Of a stretch of DNA of 64,000 bases, positions 34,787 through 42,866 are shown one piece after another. The translations under genes were made by a program, and so were the position numbers. This DNA is from Ectobacillus polymachus (GTDB taxonomy: Bacteria > Bacillota > Bacilli > Bacillales > Bacillaceae_G): NCBI RefSeq assembly GCF_048159605.1, contig NZ_JBLREB010000001.1, positions 1,426,001-1,490,000 of the forward strand, in the 5' to 3' direction. The notes beneath the pieces are model-generated. The model was not told the DNA's origin and searched no databases. It saw only the letters and a program-made list of their open reading frames with translations. Every line of letters begins with the position of its first letter. Within the stretch, counting starts at the first letter, position 1.

Positions 34787-34880
34787 TTCTATGTCTCCTC
34801 CTATTAGCTGATACTGATACTCTATCAAAGTAAAGATTAATCAGCAAGAACGTACACCTGTTTTTTGTAAAAAAAATTAA

Positions 34881-35756
34881 TCAACCATTCGTTACAGAAA
34901 ACTGTTTTACAAGCTCCATAAACGCTTCTACCTGCTTTAATTCTAGAGCTGCATCCTTTACAAGAAGCCATGTTTCTCTTGTAAGTCTTTTTCCATCTAC
35001 TGATAAAGGGAGTTTATAAATATCTTCATCAATTCCCTTTAGTACAGTTTGAGGTAGAATTGCATAACCAATCCCATGAAGAACCAGCTGTTTACACGTT
35101 TCAATTTGATCGACAATAATCGTTCGTTTCGGTGGATTCGAAAATTTAGCATACCACCAGCTTTGTATTTGAGAATAATAAGTGGAATCGCTCTTAAACT
35201 GTATAAACGGTTTACTCGTATCTTTTAACATATTTTCATCTGAAATTTCCGTATCCACTAAATACATCTCGTCAGTTAATACATGCCATTTTTTCCCTAA
35301 ATAATCTTGTGAACCACGCAAAATTGCGACATGAACATCACCATCATAAAAATGTCTTTGAACATCACTACTCCAACCAGTGAATAATGATATTTGCACA
35401 AGTGGGTATTTTTCAACAAACATTTTTAAAATGCGAGGCAGCCAATATTGCCCGATTATGGATGCAACAGCTATTTTAAGTGTACCATGGGTTTTTGCAT
35501 GCAAGGACGTTAATTCATTTTTAATATTTTCTTCCTTTTGCAAAATTTCCTGTGCATAGGCGGTAATTTTTTCGCCTTCTGATGTAATCATTAATCCTTT
35601 TTGAGACCGAATGAAGAATCTCATTCCCCAATGTTTTTCCATTGATTGCAAGCGCTGACTTAGAGCTGGCTGAGACACAAATAATCGCTCTGCTGCCTTC
35701 CTCATATTCAGCTCTTGCGCTAAAACTACAATCATTCGAAAATCATCAAGTTGCAA
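34881..35756 (-). CDS. ccpC: LysR-type regulator CcpC
   Basis: 291 residues, TTG start with AGGAGG 7 bases upstream. N-terminal winged HTH MQLDDFRMIVVLAQELNMRKAAERLFVSQPALSQRLQSMEKHWG, then the LysR effector domain. Its position between the DAP genes and the ykuL (CBS) gene matches B. subtilis ccpC (ykuM), a citrate-responsive repressor of aconitase and citrate synthase genes. Name given on synteny plus family. Confidence 0.83.
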   Translation of the reverse strand: MQLDDFRMIVVLAQELNMRKAAERLFVSQPALSQRLQSMEKHWGMRFFIRSQKGLMITSEGEKITAYAQEILQKEENIKNELTSLHAKTHGTLKIAVASIIGQYWLPRILKMFVEKYPLVQISLFTGWSSDVQRHFYDGDVHVAILRGSQDYLGKKWHVLTDEMYLVDTEISDENMLKDTSKPFIQFKSDSTYYSQIQSWWYAKFSNPPKRTIIVDQIETCKQLVLHGIGYAILPQTVLKGIDEDIYKLPLSVDGKRLTRETWLLVKDAALELKQVEAFMELVKQFSVTNG

Positions 35757-35834
35757 AGCGATTCCTCCTAAAACTGTTCATACCGAATAATAGGTAAATA
35801 TCTTTCTAAAATGCTGATATTCCCTATTCTTTCC

Positions 35835-36278
35835 TTATTTATTATATCTACGAACTTTTTTGTTTAAAAGCTTCAATATTGCTCGTCGTGTTACAATGCC
35901 TTCAAAAATCCCTTCATTACTTTCTACACAAACAAAAGGATGATTAATCACTGCTTCTAATGCTTGTGCAAAGGTTTCATCTACATGCAATCTAGGAATT
36001 TCTGTATTCATAACTCCTTCTACCTTCATATTCTCTAATTTTTCAAATTCAATCCGTTCTAAGCCTAAAATCCGATCTAAAATCATCGATGTGCTAATTA
36101 GCCCATGTAACTTATAAGTTATATCTAAAACAGGTATAGCTGAATAACCAGATTTCACAAGTACAAGTAAAGCGTGTTCTAAACTATTTGCTACTTGTAC
36201 ATGTGCGACTTTTTCGGATGATATAAGCAAGTCTTTCACAAATATTTGTTTAAATTCCTCTGTCGGTAGACTAATCAA
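35835..36278 (-). CDS. cbpB: c-di-AMP-binding CBS protein CbpB/DarB (YkuL)
   Basis: 147 residues, TTG start, the same length as B. subtilis YkuL. Two CBS repeats: VANSLEHALLVLVKSGYSAIPVLDITYKLHGLISTSMIL and HVDETFAQALEAVINHPFVCVESNEGIFEGIVTRRAILKLL. In B. subtilis this protein binds c-di-AMP and, when free, interacts with the Rel (p)ppGpp synthetase and pyruvate carboxylase. It is thus a second-messenger sensor in the cytoplasm. Confidence 0.88.
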   Translation of the reverse strand: MISLPTEEFKQIFVKDLLISSEKVAHVQVANSLEHALLVLVKSGYSAIPVLDITYKLHGLISTSMILDRILGLERIEFEKLENMKVEGVMNTEIPRLHVDETFAQALEAVINHPFVCVESNEGIFEGIVTRRAILKLLNKKVRRYNK

Positions 36279-36387
36279 TTGCTATTCTCTCCCCTCTCCC
36301 GAACAAAAGTATTCAATTATGAAATGATAGCGTTTTCAAAAAGAATCTATTTAAAAACTATACATTCGCTATTGTATCACATCCTTG

Positions 36388-36418
36388 AAAAAAATGACTA
36401 CCGTACACGGTAGTCATC
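36388..36418 (-). terminator. Terminator at the abbA stop
   Basis: Stem ATGACTACCGT/(A)CGGTAGTCAT with a T-run on the minus strand. Confidence 0.75.
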
Positions 36419-36617
36419 ATTCAGCATCTTTTAGTCGCTCAAACAATGTCGTTACTTTCTTATAATGTATCGTATCTGTAGTTTTTAGACCACTTTCTAT
36501 ATCTGCTAATTCACATGCAAGAAGCTCAGAAGCATAGTTTTGTTGAAATAACACATGAAGCAATAAAGTTTGTTCCTCATCGGTTAAATATACATAATTA
36601 TTTTTCATTATAGCCAT
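36417..36617 (-). CDS. abbA: AbrB antirepressor AbbA
   Basis: 66 residues; ATG at 36617 with GGGGAG 3-5 bases upstream (an ATG three codons later is also possible). The sequence LTDEEQTLLLHVLFQQNYASELLACELADIESGLKTTDTIHYKKVTTLFERL follows the pattern of B. subtilis AbbA (former YkzF), which inactivates the transition-state repressor AbrB when Spo0A is active. Position between ykuK and ykuL agrees with B. subtilis. Confidence 0.78.
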   Translation of the reverse strand: MAIMKNNYVYLTDEEQTLLLHVLFQQNYASELLACELADIESGLKTTDTIHYKKVTTLFERLKDAE

Positions 36618-36697
36618 GCTCTCCCCTACTTTTATATTTCTCTCTTTAATTATATAGAAAATTATTCCGATTTAATAGAATGAAAATTTATAATTTT

Positions 36698-37210
36698 TTA
36701 TTTTGTGTAACGATTCGCATAACTAAAGGCTGCATAGGAATCTGGTTTTATTTTTGCAGTGAGTCCCATGGATGTCACACGAGATGTCATATCCGTAATA
36801 TACTCTCGCGTCAAACCATCATGACCAATATCAAGATGAATTTCCATTGATAAGCCTGCTCCATCCCTTCGATACGGGTAAATCATTTCAAAGAGTTTTC
36901 CTAAATGACTAGATGTAAATAAATATGCTGTTTCTTGACTATAAAATGTTTCAAGATAAATTTTCTCGCGTAGTCCAACTTTTCTATGTAATAGTTTTGT
37001 TTGTAAACATCCCCATGCTCCCTTTCCTACACGATGAAGATGTATAGCTGTTATAAACCGCGTTTCAAATTGATGAGCTTGTGAATCCGTTCCAATAGAA
37101 AGACGATATGCATTAGCTGGATCGGCCTGAATAAATTCACAAATTCGTTCGTATACCGTTTCAAAATCCATATTTCGCTCTGATAAATTATAAAAACGAT
37201 GTTTTCCCAT
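36698..37210 (-). CDS. ykuK: DUF458 RNase H-like protein YkuK
   Basis: 170 residues, ATG after AGGGACGTGACGAA. It contains IGTDSQAH in the first third and MEIHLDIGHDGLTREYI and KPDSYAAFSYANRYTK near the end, typical of the DUF458/YkuK family with a predicted ribonuclease H-like fold and acidic active-site positions. Cytoplasmic; function unknown. Confidence 0.85.
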   Translation of the reverse strand: MGKHRFYNLSERNMDFETVYERICEFIQADPANAYRLSIGTDSQAHQFETRFITAIHLHRVGKGAWGCLQTKLLHRKVGLREKIYLETFYSQETAYLFTSSHLGKLFEMIYPYRRDGAGLSMEIHLDIGHDGLTREYITDMTSRVTSMGLTAKIKPDSYAAFSYANRYTK

Positions 37211-37437
37211 TTCGTCACGTCCCTTCCGCAGACTGACTTCCTTTCATTGTATGGAAAAAACATATATTCTATGTTAACAATCTTTATTTTCTAATTTTCT
37301 AGAGTAAGGTAAGATTTCCTTTCGTAAGCGTCTAGCTGTTAGTTCATAAGTAATAACGCCTTCATAATTTCTTACATACATTTATTTATATCTATTTATA
37401 AACATATTATACAAAATTTAACATTATTACATAAAAC

Positions 37438-37472
37438 AAAAAGGTAGCATCTTTATAAGATGCTACCTTTCT
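37438..37472 (-). terminator. Terminator of ykuJ
   Basis: Stem AAAGGTAGCATCTT/AAGATGCTACCTTT with a very short loop and TTTTTG on the minus strand. Confidence 0.85.
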
Positions 37473-37480
37473 ACGTATGA

Positions 37481-37717
37481 CTAGGAAATCATATCGTAAA
37501 TTTCAATAGCCACCATATCCATGTTGTCAAACTGATATATTTGAGGCTTTTCACCTGGTTCGTACACTTCTAATTCATACGTATCATTTTTGTCAAAATA
37601 TTTAACACTGCATTTGCGTTCGCCGTTTACTTCAAAATAACGTTGTGCAACTTCACCGTTTTCACCTTGTTCTTTCAAGCTTACGAGACGAGATAATATT
37701 CCTTGGAGCAGAGACAT
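37481..37717 (-). CDS. ykuJ: YkuJ family protein
   Basis: 78 residues from ATG at 37715-37717 (AGAAAGGGGAGATTTC upstream); the frame runs 18 codons further without a ribosome site. Sequence MSLLQGILSRLVSLKEQ... then FEVNGERKCSVKYFDKNDTYELEVYEPGEKPQIYQFDNMDMVAIEIYDMI matches the small YkuJ family (about 79 residues), function unknown. Confidence 0.85.
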   Translation of the reverse strand: MSLLQGILSRLVSLKEQGENGEVAQRYFEVNGERKCSVKYFDKNDTYELEVYEPGEKPQIYQFDNMDMVAIEIYDMIS

Positions 37718-37961
37718 GAAATCTCCCCTTTCTCTAATATTCCTACGAATAGCTTCTGCAACAGCCGACATTCTATCCGCTTGGAACTAAAAAATTGTTT
37801 CAGTCTTTAGGATAACGTTAACGGCGAAGAAACTCAATAAATTTGTCGAAAAAAGTTACAAAATGAGTATCTGCATACTATTACAGTCCCCATTGCTTAC
37901 TTTATACTACTATATTATAATATCTTGCAAGTATATAACAATAGAAACTAGGAGAATAACC

Positions 37962-38201
37962 ATGAAAGAAGTACAACTATATTCACAACCGGACTGTCCC
38001 CCATGTGAAATTTTGAAAATGTTCTTTAAGCATTATTCTATTTCCTATACAGAATATAATATAGCAACAGATGATGAAGCCAAGAACCGGCTCTTGAATC
38101 ATTATCATTCCCTTTCAACTCCTACGGTTGTAATCGATGGAGTAACAGTAATAGGGCTTGAAATCGATCGAATCAAACAGCTCCTTACGATTACAGAGTA
38201 A
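37962..38201 (+). CDS. Glutaredoxin-like/NrdH-type redox protein
   Basis: 79 residues from ATG at 37962 (ACTAGGAGAATAACC upstream). Thioredoxin-fold with redox centre QPDCPPCEILKMFF (CPPC) and the cis-Pro region STPTVVIDGVTVIGLEIDRIKQLL. No membrane segment. It could serve as a thiol reductant; the partner is unknown. A hairpin at 38220-38251 follows. Confidence 0.85.
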   Translation: MKEVQLYSQPDCPPCEILKMFFKHYSISYTEYNIATDDEAKNRLLNHYHSLSTPTVVIDGVTVIGLEIDRIKQLLTITE

Positions 38202-38219
38202 AATCATCCAATGTAAAAT

Positions 38220-38251
38220 AAGATCGCTACGAAGATGTGCAGCGATCTTAT
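38220..38251. terminator. Hairpin between two convergent genes
   Basis: Stem AAGATCGCT/AGCGATCTT with a 13-base loop. Confidence 0.7.
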
Positions 38252-38255
38252 CCTC

Positions 38256-38738
38256 CTACTCTTTTTCTAAATTCTGTATATCTATAGGTAGTGTCTCATT
38301 TTCGTTGTAAGCAGCCATTTTCCATTTCCCTTTCTCTTTTTGCATTACCACAATTTTATACAAGGGAGTTGGCTCTGCAATACGTTCATATATATATAAT
38401 AGTTGATGATCTCTATCATATGAAATGGATGTACTCGCTGTAAATGTAAAGGGTGGAACTTTCGAAAGAAGATGCTGTCCAGAAGACTTAGTATGACTAG
38501 GATTTTCATCGGTAAACACTTGAAGAAAATTATCAGTGATATATGGCGTTAACATATTATACATTTTTTCTACTGTATAATGTTTATCCCGAATCGAATA
38601 CTGTGCTTCATATCCTTTCCGAATGGTATCGAATATTTCATCTCTGTTTATTTCCTTACCAATTGCAACAGTCATATTTTGACTGATCATATAAACGAGA
38701 ATCAAGAAAAACCCGATCCATATACCATACTTTTTCAT
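38256..38738 (-). CDS. Hypothetical exported or membrane-anchored protein
   Basis: 160 residues from ATG at 38736-38738 (AGGAGGGGAAAT upstream). An N-terminal hydrophobic segment MKKYGIWIGFFLILVYMISQ with no lipobox suggests a signal peptide or anchor. The rest is soluble (FDTIRKGYEAQYSIRDKHYTVEKMYNMLTPYITDNFLQVFTDEN), ending with a beta region KIVVMQKEKGKWKMAAYNENE. I think it may belong to a Bacillus family DUF3993, but am not sure. Function unknown. Confidence 0.6.
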   Translation of the reverse strand: MKKYGIWIGFFLILVYMISQNMTVAIGKEINRDEIFDTIRKGYEAQYSIRDKHYTVEKMYNMLTPYITDNFLQVFTDENPSHTKSSGQHLLSKVPPFTFTASTSISYDRDHQLLYIYERIAEPTPLYKIVVMQKEKGKWKMAAYNENETLPIDIQNLEKE

Positions 38739-38892
38739 ATTTCCCCTCCTATACCCTGTCCTATGTTCATTGTAGCAATCCTTATTCCATATTGGGTGTG
38801 GATTCGTTCGAAAAATCCTAACACATATAGACAGCATACTAAGCATTTTTTGCTGACACCTATCACTATTTCCACTTTTATCTAGAAATAAC

Positions 38893-38938
38893 CAAAAAAA
38901 TAGATCATCGTGCAGAATTCACTGCGATGATCTATTCT
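38893..38938 (-). terminator. Terminator of ykuI
   Basis: Stem TAGATCATCG/CGATGATCTA with a 14-base loop and TTTTTTT on the minus strand. Confidence 0.75.
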
Positions 38939-39003
38939 CTCTTACTATTCGGGGCTGTCTAATAACTAAAAATAATAAGGAGCTCCATTTTCATTCTGAT
39001 CTT

Positions 39004-40221
39004 TTAAAATAAGGCATCTTGTTCAAATAAATAATCGTATGGTAAATCAAGAAACAAATATTGATTATCTTGAAGTGGAAAGCTAAAGGTTCGAATCATT
39101 TGCCCAGTTTCAATATCAGTATATAAATCGGACAATCTTCCTTTTTTTTCAAAGCGCATCTTCATTATGTTTTCTAAAAAATAAGGGCGCCAGCTCCAAT
39201 TTTTCATTTTATACTCAGGCTGTATACTCCATTTCCCGTATTCTTTAATCACGTTACCTGATTGTTGAAATCCATCCTCATCACAGATATAGAGCCGGAA
39301 ACAACAATCTGTCAATTCTTTTCCAAGGTCTAGAAACCATACATCCATATCTTCTGTTTTTTTTAACTTTCCCAAAATTCCATCAATTCTCGTTCCTAAT
39401 TGTTCAGCTAATCGATACAAATGTTCTAATTTACGCTTTTCGTGAGATATAAAATCATGACACTCTTCGCGAAAACGTTTTTTCAGCAAATCAGCAGGTA
39501 GAAAATAAGGAAGAAACTCCTTTAAATAATCTCCCTGATAATATCTCCCTCCGTTACGCCATGCATATTGTAATTGATAAAATGCATCAATATCTTCATA
39601 TAGCAGAGTAGCTCCCATACGACGTGCAAACAGTGAAATAGAATATAATATATCTTGATACATCTGCAAGTTTGCGCTATGTCGTAGATTTGTTAAATCA
39701 ATTTTTAAAATATCAGGATTTAGAGCACTAATTCGTACGAAATTACTCATGCCAAGCCCGATTTTATTTATGGCGATACGAATACCATATGTACGATAAT
39801 AGACGAGCCGATGATTAAGCTGATTCATATCATCTTTAAAGTCATGCTCTGTAATTTCTAATACAATATTTCGCAAGCAAACTCCACGCTTTTCATAGGT
39901 TTGTAAAATTTCTAAAAAGCTATCTTCCTCATCATCCATGAGGAGTGTTGCATTACGATGTACAAATAATTGGAAGGATTGATCGGATTGTAAATATTGT
40001 TGCAATGCTTTTTCTAATACTACATTATCCACTTCTAACCGATATTCATCTGGTATGGTATCATCTTGAAAAAACGATCCAAGACTAATCACACCGTCAT
40101 CGGTCTCCATTCTCCCAACCACTTCATAACCAATAATCGTATGCTCATCCGCACTGAAAATGGCTTGGTAATAAGGAAGAACCTTCTCTATGTTTGCAAT
40201 TACGTCTAAAGCATCCACCAA
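39004..40221 (-). CDS. ykuI: EAL-domain c-di-GMP-binding protein YkuI
   Basis: 405 residues from TTG at 40219-40221, six bases after GGGGGAG; this gives an N-terminus MVDALDVI that lines up with B. subtilis YkuI. The EAL domain is degenerate: EVVGR at the EAL position and NKIGLGMSN where active enzymes have DDFGTGYSS, while EITEHDF, DILKIDL and YEDID remain. A C-terminal PAS-like domain follows (DVWFLDLGKELTDCCFRLYICDEDGFQ...SWRPYFLENIMKMR). B. subtilis YkuI binds c-di-GMP without clear phosphodiesterase activity; the same is likely here. Confidence 0.92.
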   Translation of the reverse strand: MVDALDVIANIEKVLPYYQAIFSADEHTIIGYEVVGRMETDDGVISLGSFFQDDTIPDEYRLEVDNVVLEKALQQYLQSDQSFQLFVHRNATLLMDDEEDSFLEILQTYEKRGVCLRNIVLEITEHDFKDDMNQLNHRLVYYRTYGIRIAINKIGLGMSNFVRISALNPDILKIDLTNLRHSANLQMYQDILYSISLFARRMGATLLYEDIDAFYQLQYAWRNGGRYYQGDYLKEFLPYFLPADLLKKRFREECHDFISHEKRKLEHLYRLAEQLGTRIDGILGKLKKTEDMDVWFLDLGKELTDCCFRLYICDEDGFQQSGNVIKEYGKWSIQPEYKMKNWSWRPYFLENIMKMRFEKKGRLSDLYTDIETGQMIRTFSFPLQDNQYLFLDLPYDYLFEQDALF

Positions 40222-40402
40222 AGTACTCTCCCCCTTTATTTGCAAAATTATATCATGATGATGAGAAAAAAGTGTACTTTCGTAAAAATTTTTCTTGCAT
40301 TATGTCTTCTTATTACAGAATAACGATGTTAACACGTGATACGCACACACTTTTTGTACGTATCATATACATATCATACGAATTGGTAATAAAGGGGGAG
40401 TC

Positions 40403-40576
40403 ATGATGAACAACAATGAACTTATGGAAATTGCAGAAGAAGTATACATCGGAAGAATTGTCACGCTTGGGTCAGCCGTTTTGTTCTTAATCGGCAGTGT
40501 AATTTCATTAGATGCAGGATATAAAGATCTCGTACGTCTTTCAAGAGAATCGCAAAACAGTGATGTAATAAAATGA
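40403..40576 (+). CDS. Small single-helix membrane protein
   Basis: 57 residues, ATG at 40403 directly after AAAGGGGGAGTC (a second ATG follows at once). It has an acidic N-terminus NNNELMEIAEEVYIG, one helix RIVTLGSAVLFLIGSVISLDAG, and a soluble tail KDLVRLSRESQNSDVIK. No family recognised. The strong ribosome site and a hairpin after the stop support it as real. Confidence 0.65.
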   Translation: MMNNNELMEIAEEVYIGRIVTLGSAVLFLIGSVISLDAGYKDLVRLSRESQNSDVIK

Positions 40577-40583
40577 CAAGAAT

Positions 40584-40615
40584 GCTTGAGAGGTTATAAA
40601 CCAAGCTCTTTTTTC
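40584..40615 (+). terminator. Terminator of the small membrane protein gene
   Basis: Stem GCTTG-AGA-GGTT / AACC-AAGC with an ATA loop, then TCTTTTTT. Confidence 0.65.
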
Positions 40616-40631
40616 TAACACAATTAAAGAA

Positions 40632-40672
40632 GGATGCCTCGCCATGAAATCTCTCTCATTAGAGGCACCCTG
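40632..40672 (-). terminator. Terminator of fadH
   Basis: Stem GGGTGCCTC/GAGGCATCC on the minus strand with a loop of about 20 bases, then TTCTTT. Confidence 0.6.
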
Positions 40673-40691
40673 CTATTTTTATCGGTTCCGT

Positions 40692-41456
40692 TTAAAAAGG
40701 ATACTGATGTAAATGCTGTCCGCCATCAATGGTAACACATGTACCGTTAATATAAGCGGATTCATTAGAAAGCAAATAATATGCTAAGCCTGCCACTTCT
40801 TCAGGTGTTCCTAAACGCCCTAATGGAACGCTATTCATTGTCCGCTTTGCCGCTTCTTCCGATACCCATAGACGCTTGGCTCCGCCTGTGCGTTCAATAG
40901 GGCCTGGGGCAATCGCATTCACCCTTATACCATAGGCTCTTCCCCATTCCACTGCCAGTGTTTTTGTCATGGCAAGAACACCAGCCTTCGCTGCAGCAGA
41001 ATGGATGACGCCTGGACCAGCATCCCATGCATAGGTTGCGACCATATTAACGATACTTCCTCGAATCCTATTAGCAATCCAATATTTCCCTACAGAGCGA
41101 CTACAATAAAAACTACCATTTAACACAATGTTAATAACGGTATTCCATCCATTTACAGACAATTCCTCAGCAGGACAAATAAAATTTCCAGCTGCATTAT
41201 TAACTAAATAATCAATGGTTCCGAAATGATCCACCGTCTGCTTAGTCATTCTATCTACATCTTCTGGATTTCGTACGTCCATAACAATGTCAAGCGGCTC
41301 GGCTCCCACTGCATGTATTTCTCTTTTTGTTTCTTCTAATGTTTCAATCGTCCTCCCAGTGATAACAACATGCGCCCCTTCCTTTGCAAAGCGCATAGCC
41401 ATTGCTTTACCCATTCCACTGGATCCACCAGTTACAATCACCACTTTCCCTTTCAT
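40692..41456 (-). CDS. fadH: 2,4-dienoyl-CoA reductase-type short-chain dehydrogenase (YkuF)
   Basis: 254 residues from ATG at 41454-41456 (AGGGGG upstream), the length of B. subtilis FadH. SDR features: VIVTGGSSGMGKAMAM (NADPH loop), DYLVNNAAGNF, then ATYAWDAGPGVIHSAAAKAGV, where the Tyr and Lys lie as in dienoyl-CoA reductases rather than the classical YxxxK. It reduces 2,4-dienoyl-CoA in the breakdown of unsaturated fatty acids. Confidence 0.88.
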   Translation of the reverse strand: MKGKVVIVTGGSSGMGKAMAMRFAKEGAHVVITGRTIETLEETKREIHAVGAEPLDIVMDVRNPEDVDRMTKQTVDHFGTIDYLVNNAAGNFICPAEELSVNGWNTVINIVLNGSFYCSRSVGKYWIANRIRGSIVNMVATYAWDAGPGVIHSAAAKAGVLAMTKTLAVEWGRAYGIRVNAIAPGPIERTGGAKRLWVSEEAAKRTMNSVPLGRLGTPEEVAGLAYYLLSNESAYINGTCVTIDGGQHLHQYPF

Positions 41457-41605
41457 CCTTCTACCCCCTAAAAATGAATGATAATTCATTTTACCATTAT
41501 CACCCATTATTTCATATATTTACTTTTTAGTTCTTCTCTTCTTCATATTTCTATGAAAAGTAAAGTATACTAGTAAAAATAAGATAAGCTGGGGATAAAA
41601 TACAT

Positions 41606-42469
41606 ATGAACAGAAGAACATTTATAAAAAAAGGACTTTCATGGTTTCTATATAGTGTAATAACAACCGGTGTTGGCTACATATATGCACGTTATATAGA
41701 GCCTACAACTGTATCAATTTCGAAGCATACGATTTCGTCACACCTTATTAAAAAAGGATTTATAGGTAAAAAAATCGTACAATTTAGCGATTGTCATCTC
41801 GGTTATCATTATTCACTTTCTCAATTGAAAGCAACTGTCCAGCTAGTAAACGAACAATCTCCGGACATCATATTGTTTACTGGAGATTTAATTGATGATC
41901 AGCAAAGCTATAAAGATAGAGATCATATTGCTCCTATTTTGAAATTGATGAAATCCTCTCTTGGTAAATTCGCAATTTATGGAAACCATGATCACGGAGG
42001 ATACGGTACAGATATTTACGCTCAAATTATGAACGATGCAGGATTTCAAGTGCTTCAAAATGAGGAAACAAGGATAACACTTACAGATGACAGTGCAATA
42101 TCTATTGTAGGTATCGATGATATGATGCTTGGGCACCCCAAAATCGAAAAATCAATTCGTAAAATCAAAGAAAATATTTTCACGATTCTTCTTGTCCATG
42201 AACCTGATGTTGCAAATACAATAGCAAACTACCCTATTGATTTACAGCTATCCGGCCATAGTCATGGCGGACAAGTTCAACTCCCTTTCCTCGGTCCAAT
42301 CATTACTCCGCCACTTGCTAAACAGTATGTGGAAGGATTTTATCAACTTACGGGTAATAGAGGAAATACATTGACCCTCTATGTGAATCGCGGACTTGGC
42401 ACAACTCGTGTTCCATTTCGTTTTTTAGCAAAGCCTGAGATTACTGTATTTCAATTACAAAATCTTTAA
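41606..42469 (+). CDS. ykuE: Metallophosphoesterase YkuE with Tat-type signal
   Basis: 287 residues. The N-terminus MNRRTFIKKGLSWFLYSVITTGVGYIYA has the twin-arginine motif RRTFIKK before a hydrophobic segment, as in B. subtilis YkuE, a Tat substrate attached to the wall. Calcineurin-like metal motifs: FSDCHLG, FTGDLIDD, YGNHDHGG, VHEP and SGHSHGGQ. The phosphodiester or phospholipid substrate is uncertain. Divergent from fadH. Confidence 0.9.
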   Translation: MNRRTFIKKGLSWFLYSVITTGVGYIYARYIEPTTVSISKHTISSHLIKKGFIGKKIVQFSDCHLGYHYSLSQLKATVQLVNEQSPDIILFTGDLIDDQQSYKDRDHIAPILKLMKSSLGKFAIYGNHDHGGYGTDIYAQIMNDAGFQVLQNEETRITLTDDSAISIVGIDDMMLGHPKIEKSIRKIKENIFTILLVHEPDVANTIANYPIDLQLSGHSHGGQVQLPFLGPIITPPLAKQYVEGFYQLTGNRGNTLTLYVNRGLGTTRVPFRFLAKPEITVFQLQNL

Positions 42470-42536
42470 TTCTACTAGACTTGCGCCTAATTTGATATCT
42501 TTCCTTTCCGTACTTGCTCTAACAGGGGCAACTTCC

Positions 42537-42545
42537 CATATACTA
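42537..42545 (+). promoter_or_regulatory. Candidate sigma-K -10 before the Tyr/Pro-rich gene
   Basis: CATATACTA fits the sigma-K -10 pattern CATAnnnTA, 30 bases upstream of the 42575 start. Suggests mother-cell expression; -35 not distinctive. Confidence 0.4.
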
Positions 42546-42574
42546 CACCGAGTCTAACTAGGGAGGTTTAACAC

Positions 42575-42796
42575 ATGTATCCATATATGTATCCATATAT
42601 GCAGCCAATACCGTTTCTTCGTTCCGGTCCTGTTCCTATTGAAGGAGATACTCGTTTCTTACCATTCTTCGGGTTTCCTTTTTTAGCAGGGATTGCAGGG
42701 GGGTTGCTAGGCGGGGCAGCAATTGCAGCATTTAGTAGACCATTTTGTTGCCCACCTTATCCGTATCCGTATCCATATGCACCATATATGTATTAG
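42575..42796 (+). CDS. Tyr/Pro-rich small protein, possibly spore coat
   Basis: 73 residues, ATG after AGGGAGGTTTAACAC. Tandem YPYMYPYM at the N-terminus, a glycine-rich hydrophobic middle FPFLAGIAGGLLGGAAIAAF, and the tail CCPPYPYPYPYAPYMY. Such Tyr/Pro repeats with a Cys pair are frequent in spore coat proteins, and a sigma-K-like -10 precedes it; both are suggestive only. No named family recognised. Confidence 0.7.
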   Translation: MYPYMYPYMQPIPFLRSGPVPIEGDTRFLPFFGFPFLAGIAGGLLGGAAIAAFSRPFCCPPYPYPYPYAPYMY

Positions 42797-42816
42797 GCGC
42801 TTTGCTACAATATGAA

Positions 42817-42860
42817 AAAAAGAGGTGGCACCAAACAATTGTTTGATGCCACCTCTTTCT
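42817..42860. terminator. Bidirectional terminator
   Basis: Stem AAAGAGGTGGCA/TGCCACCTCTTT plus inner AAACAATTGTTT, between convergent genes. Confidence 0.85.
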
Positions 42861-42866
42861 TTTGTA

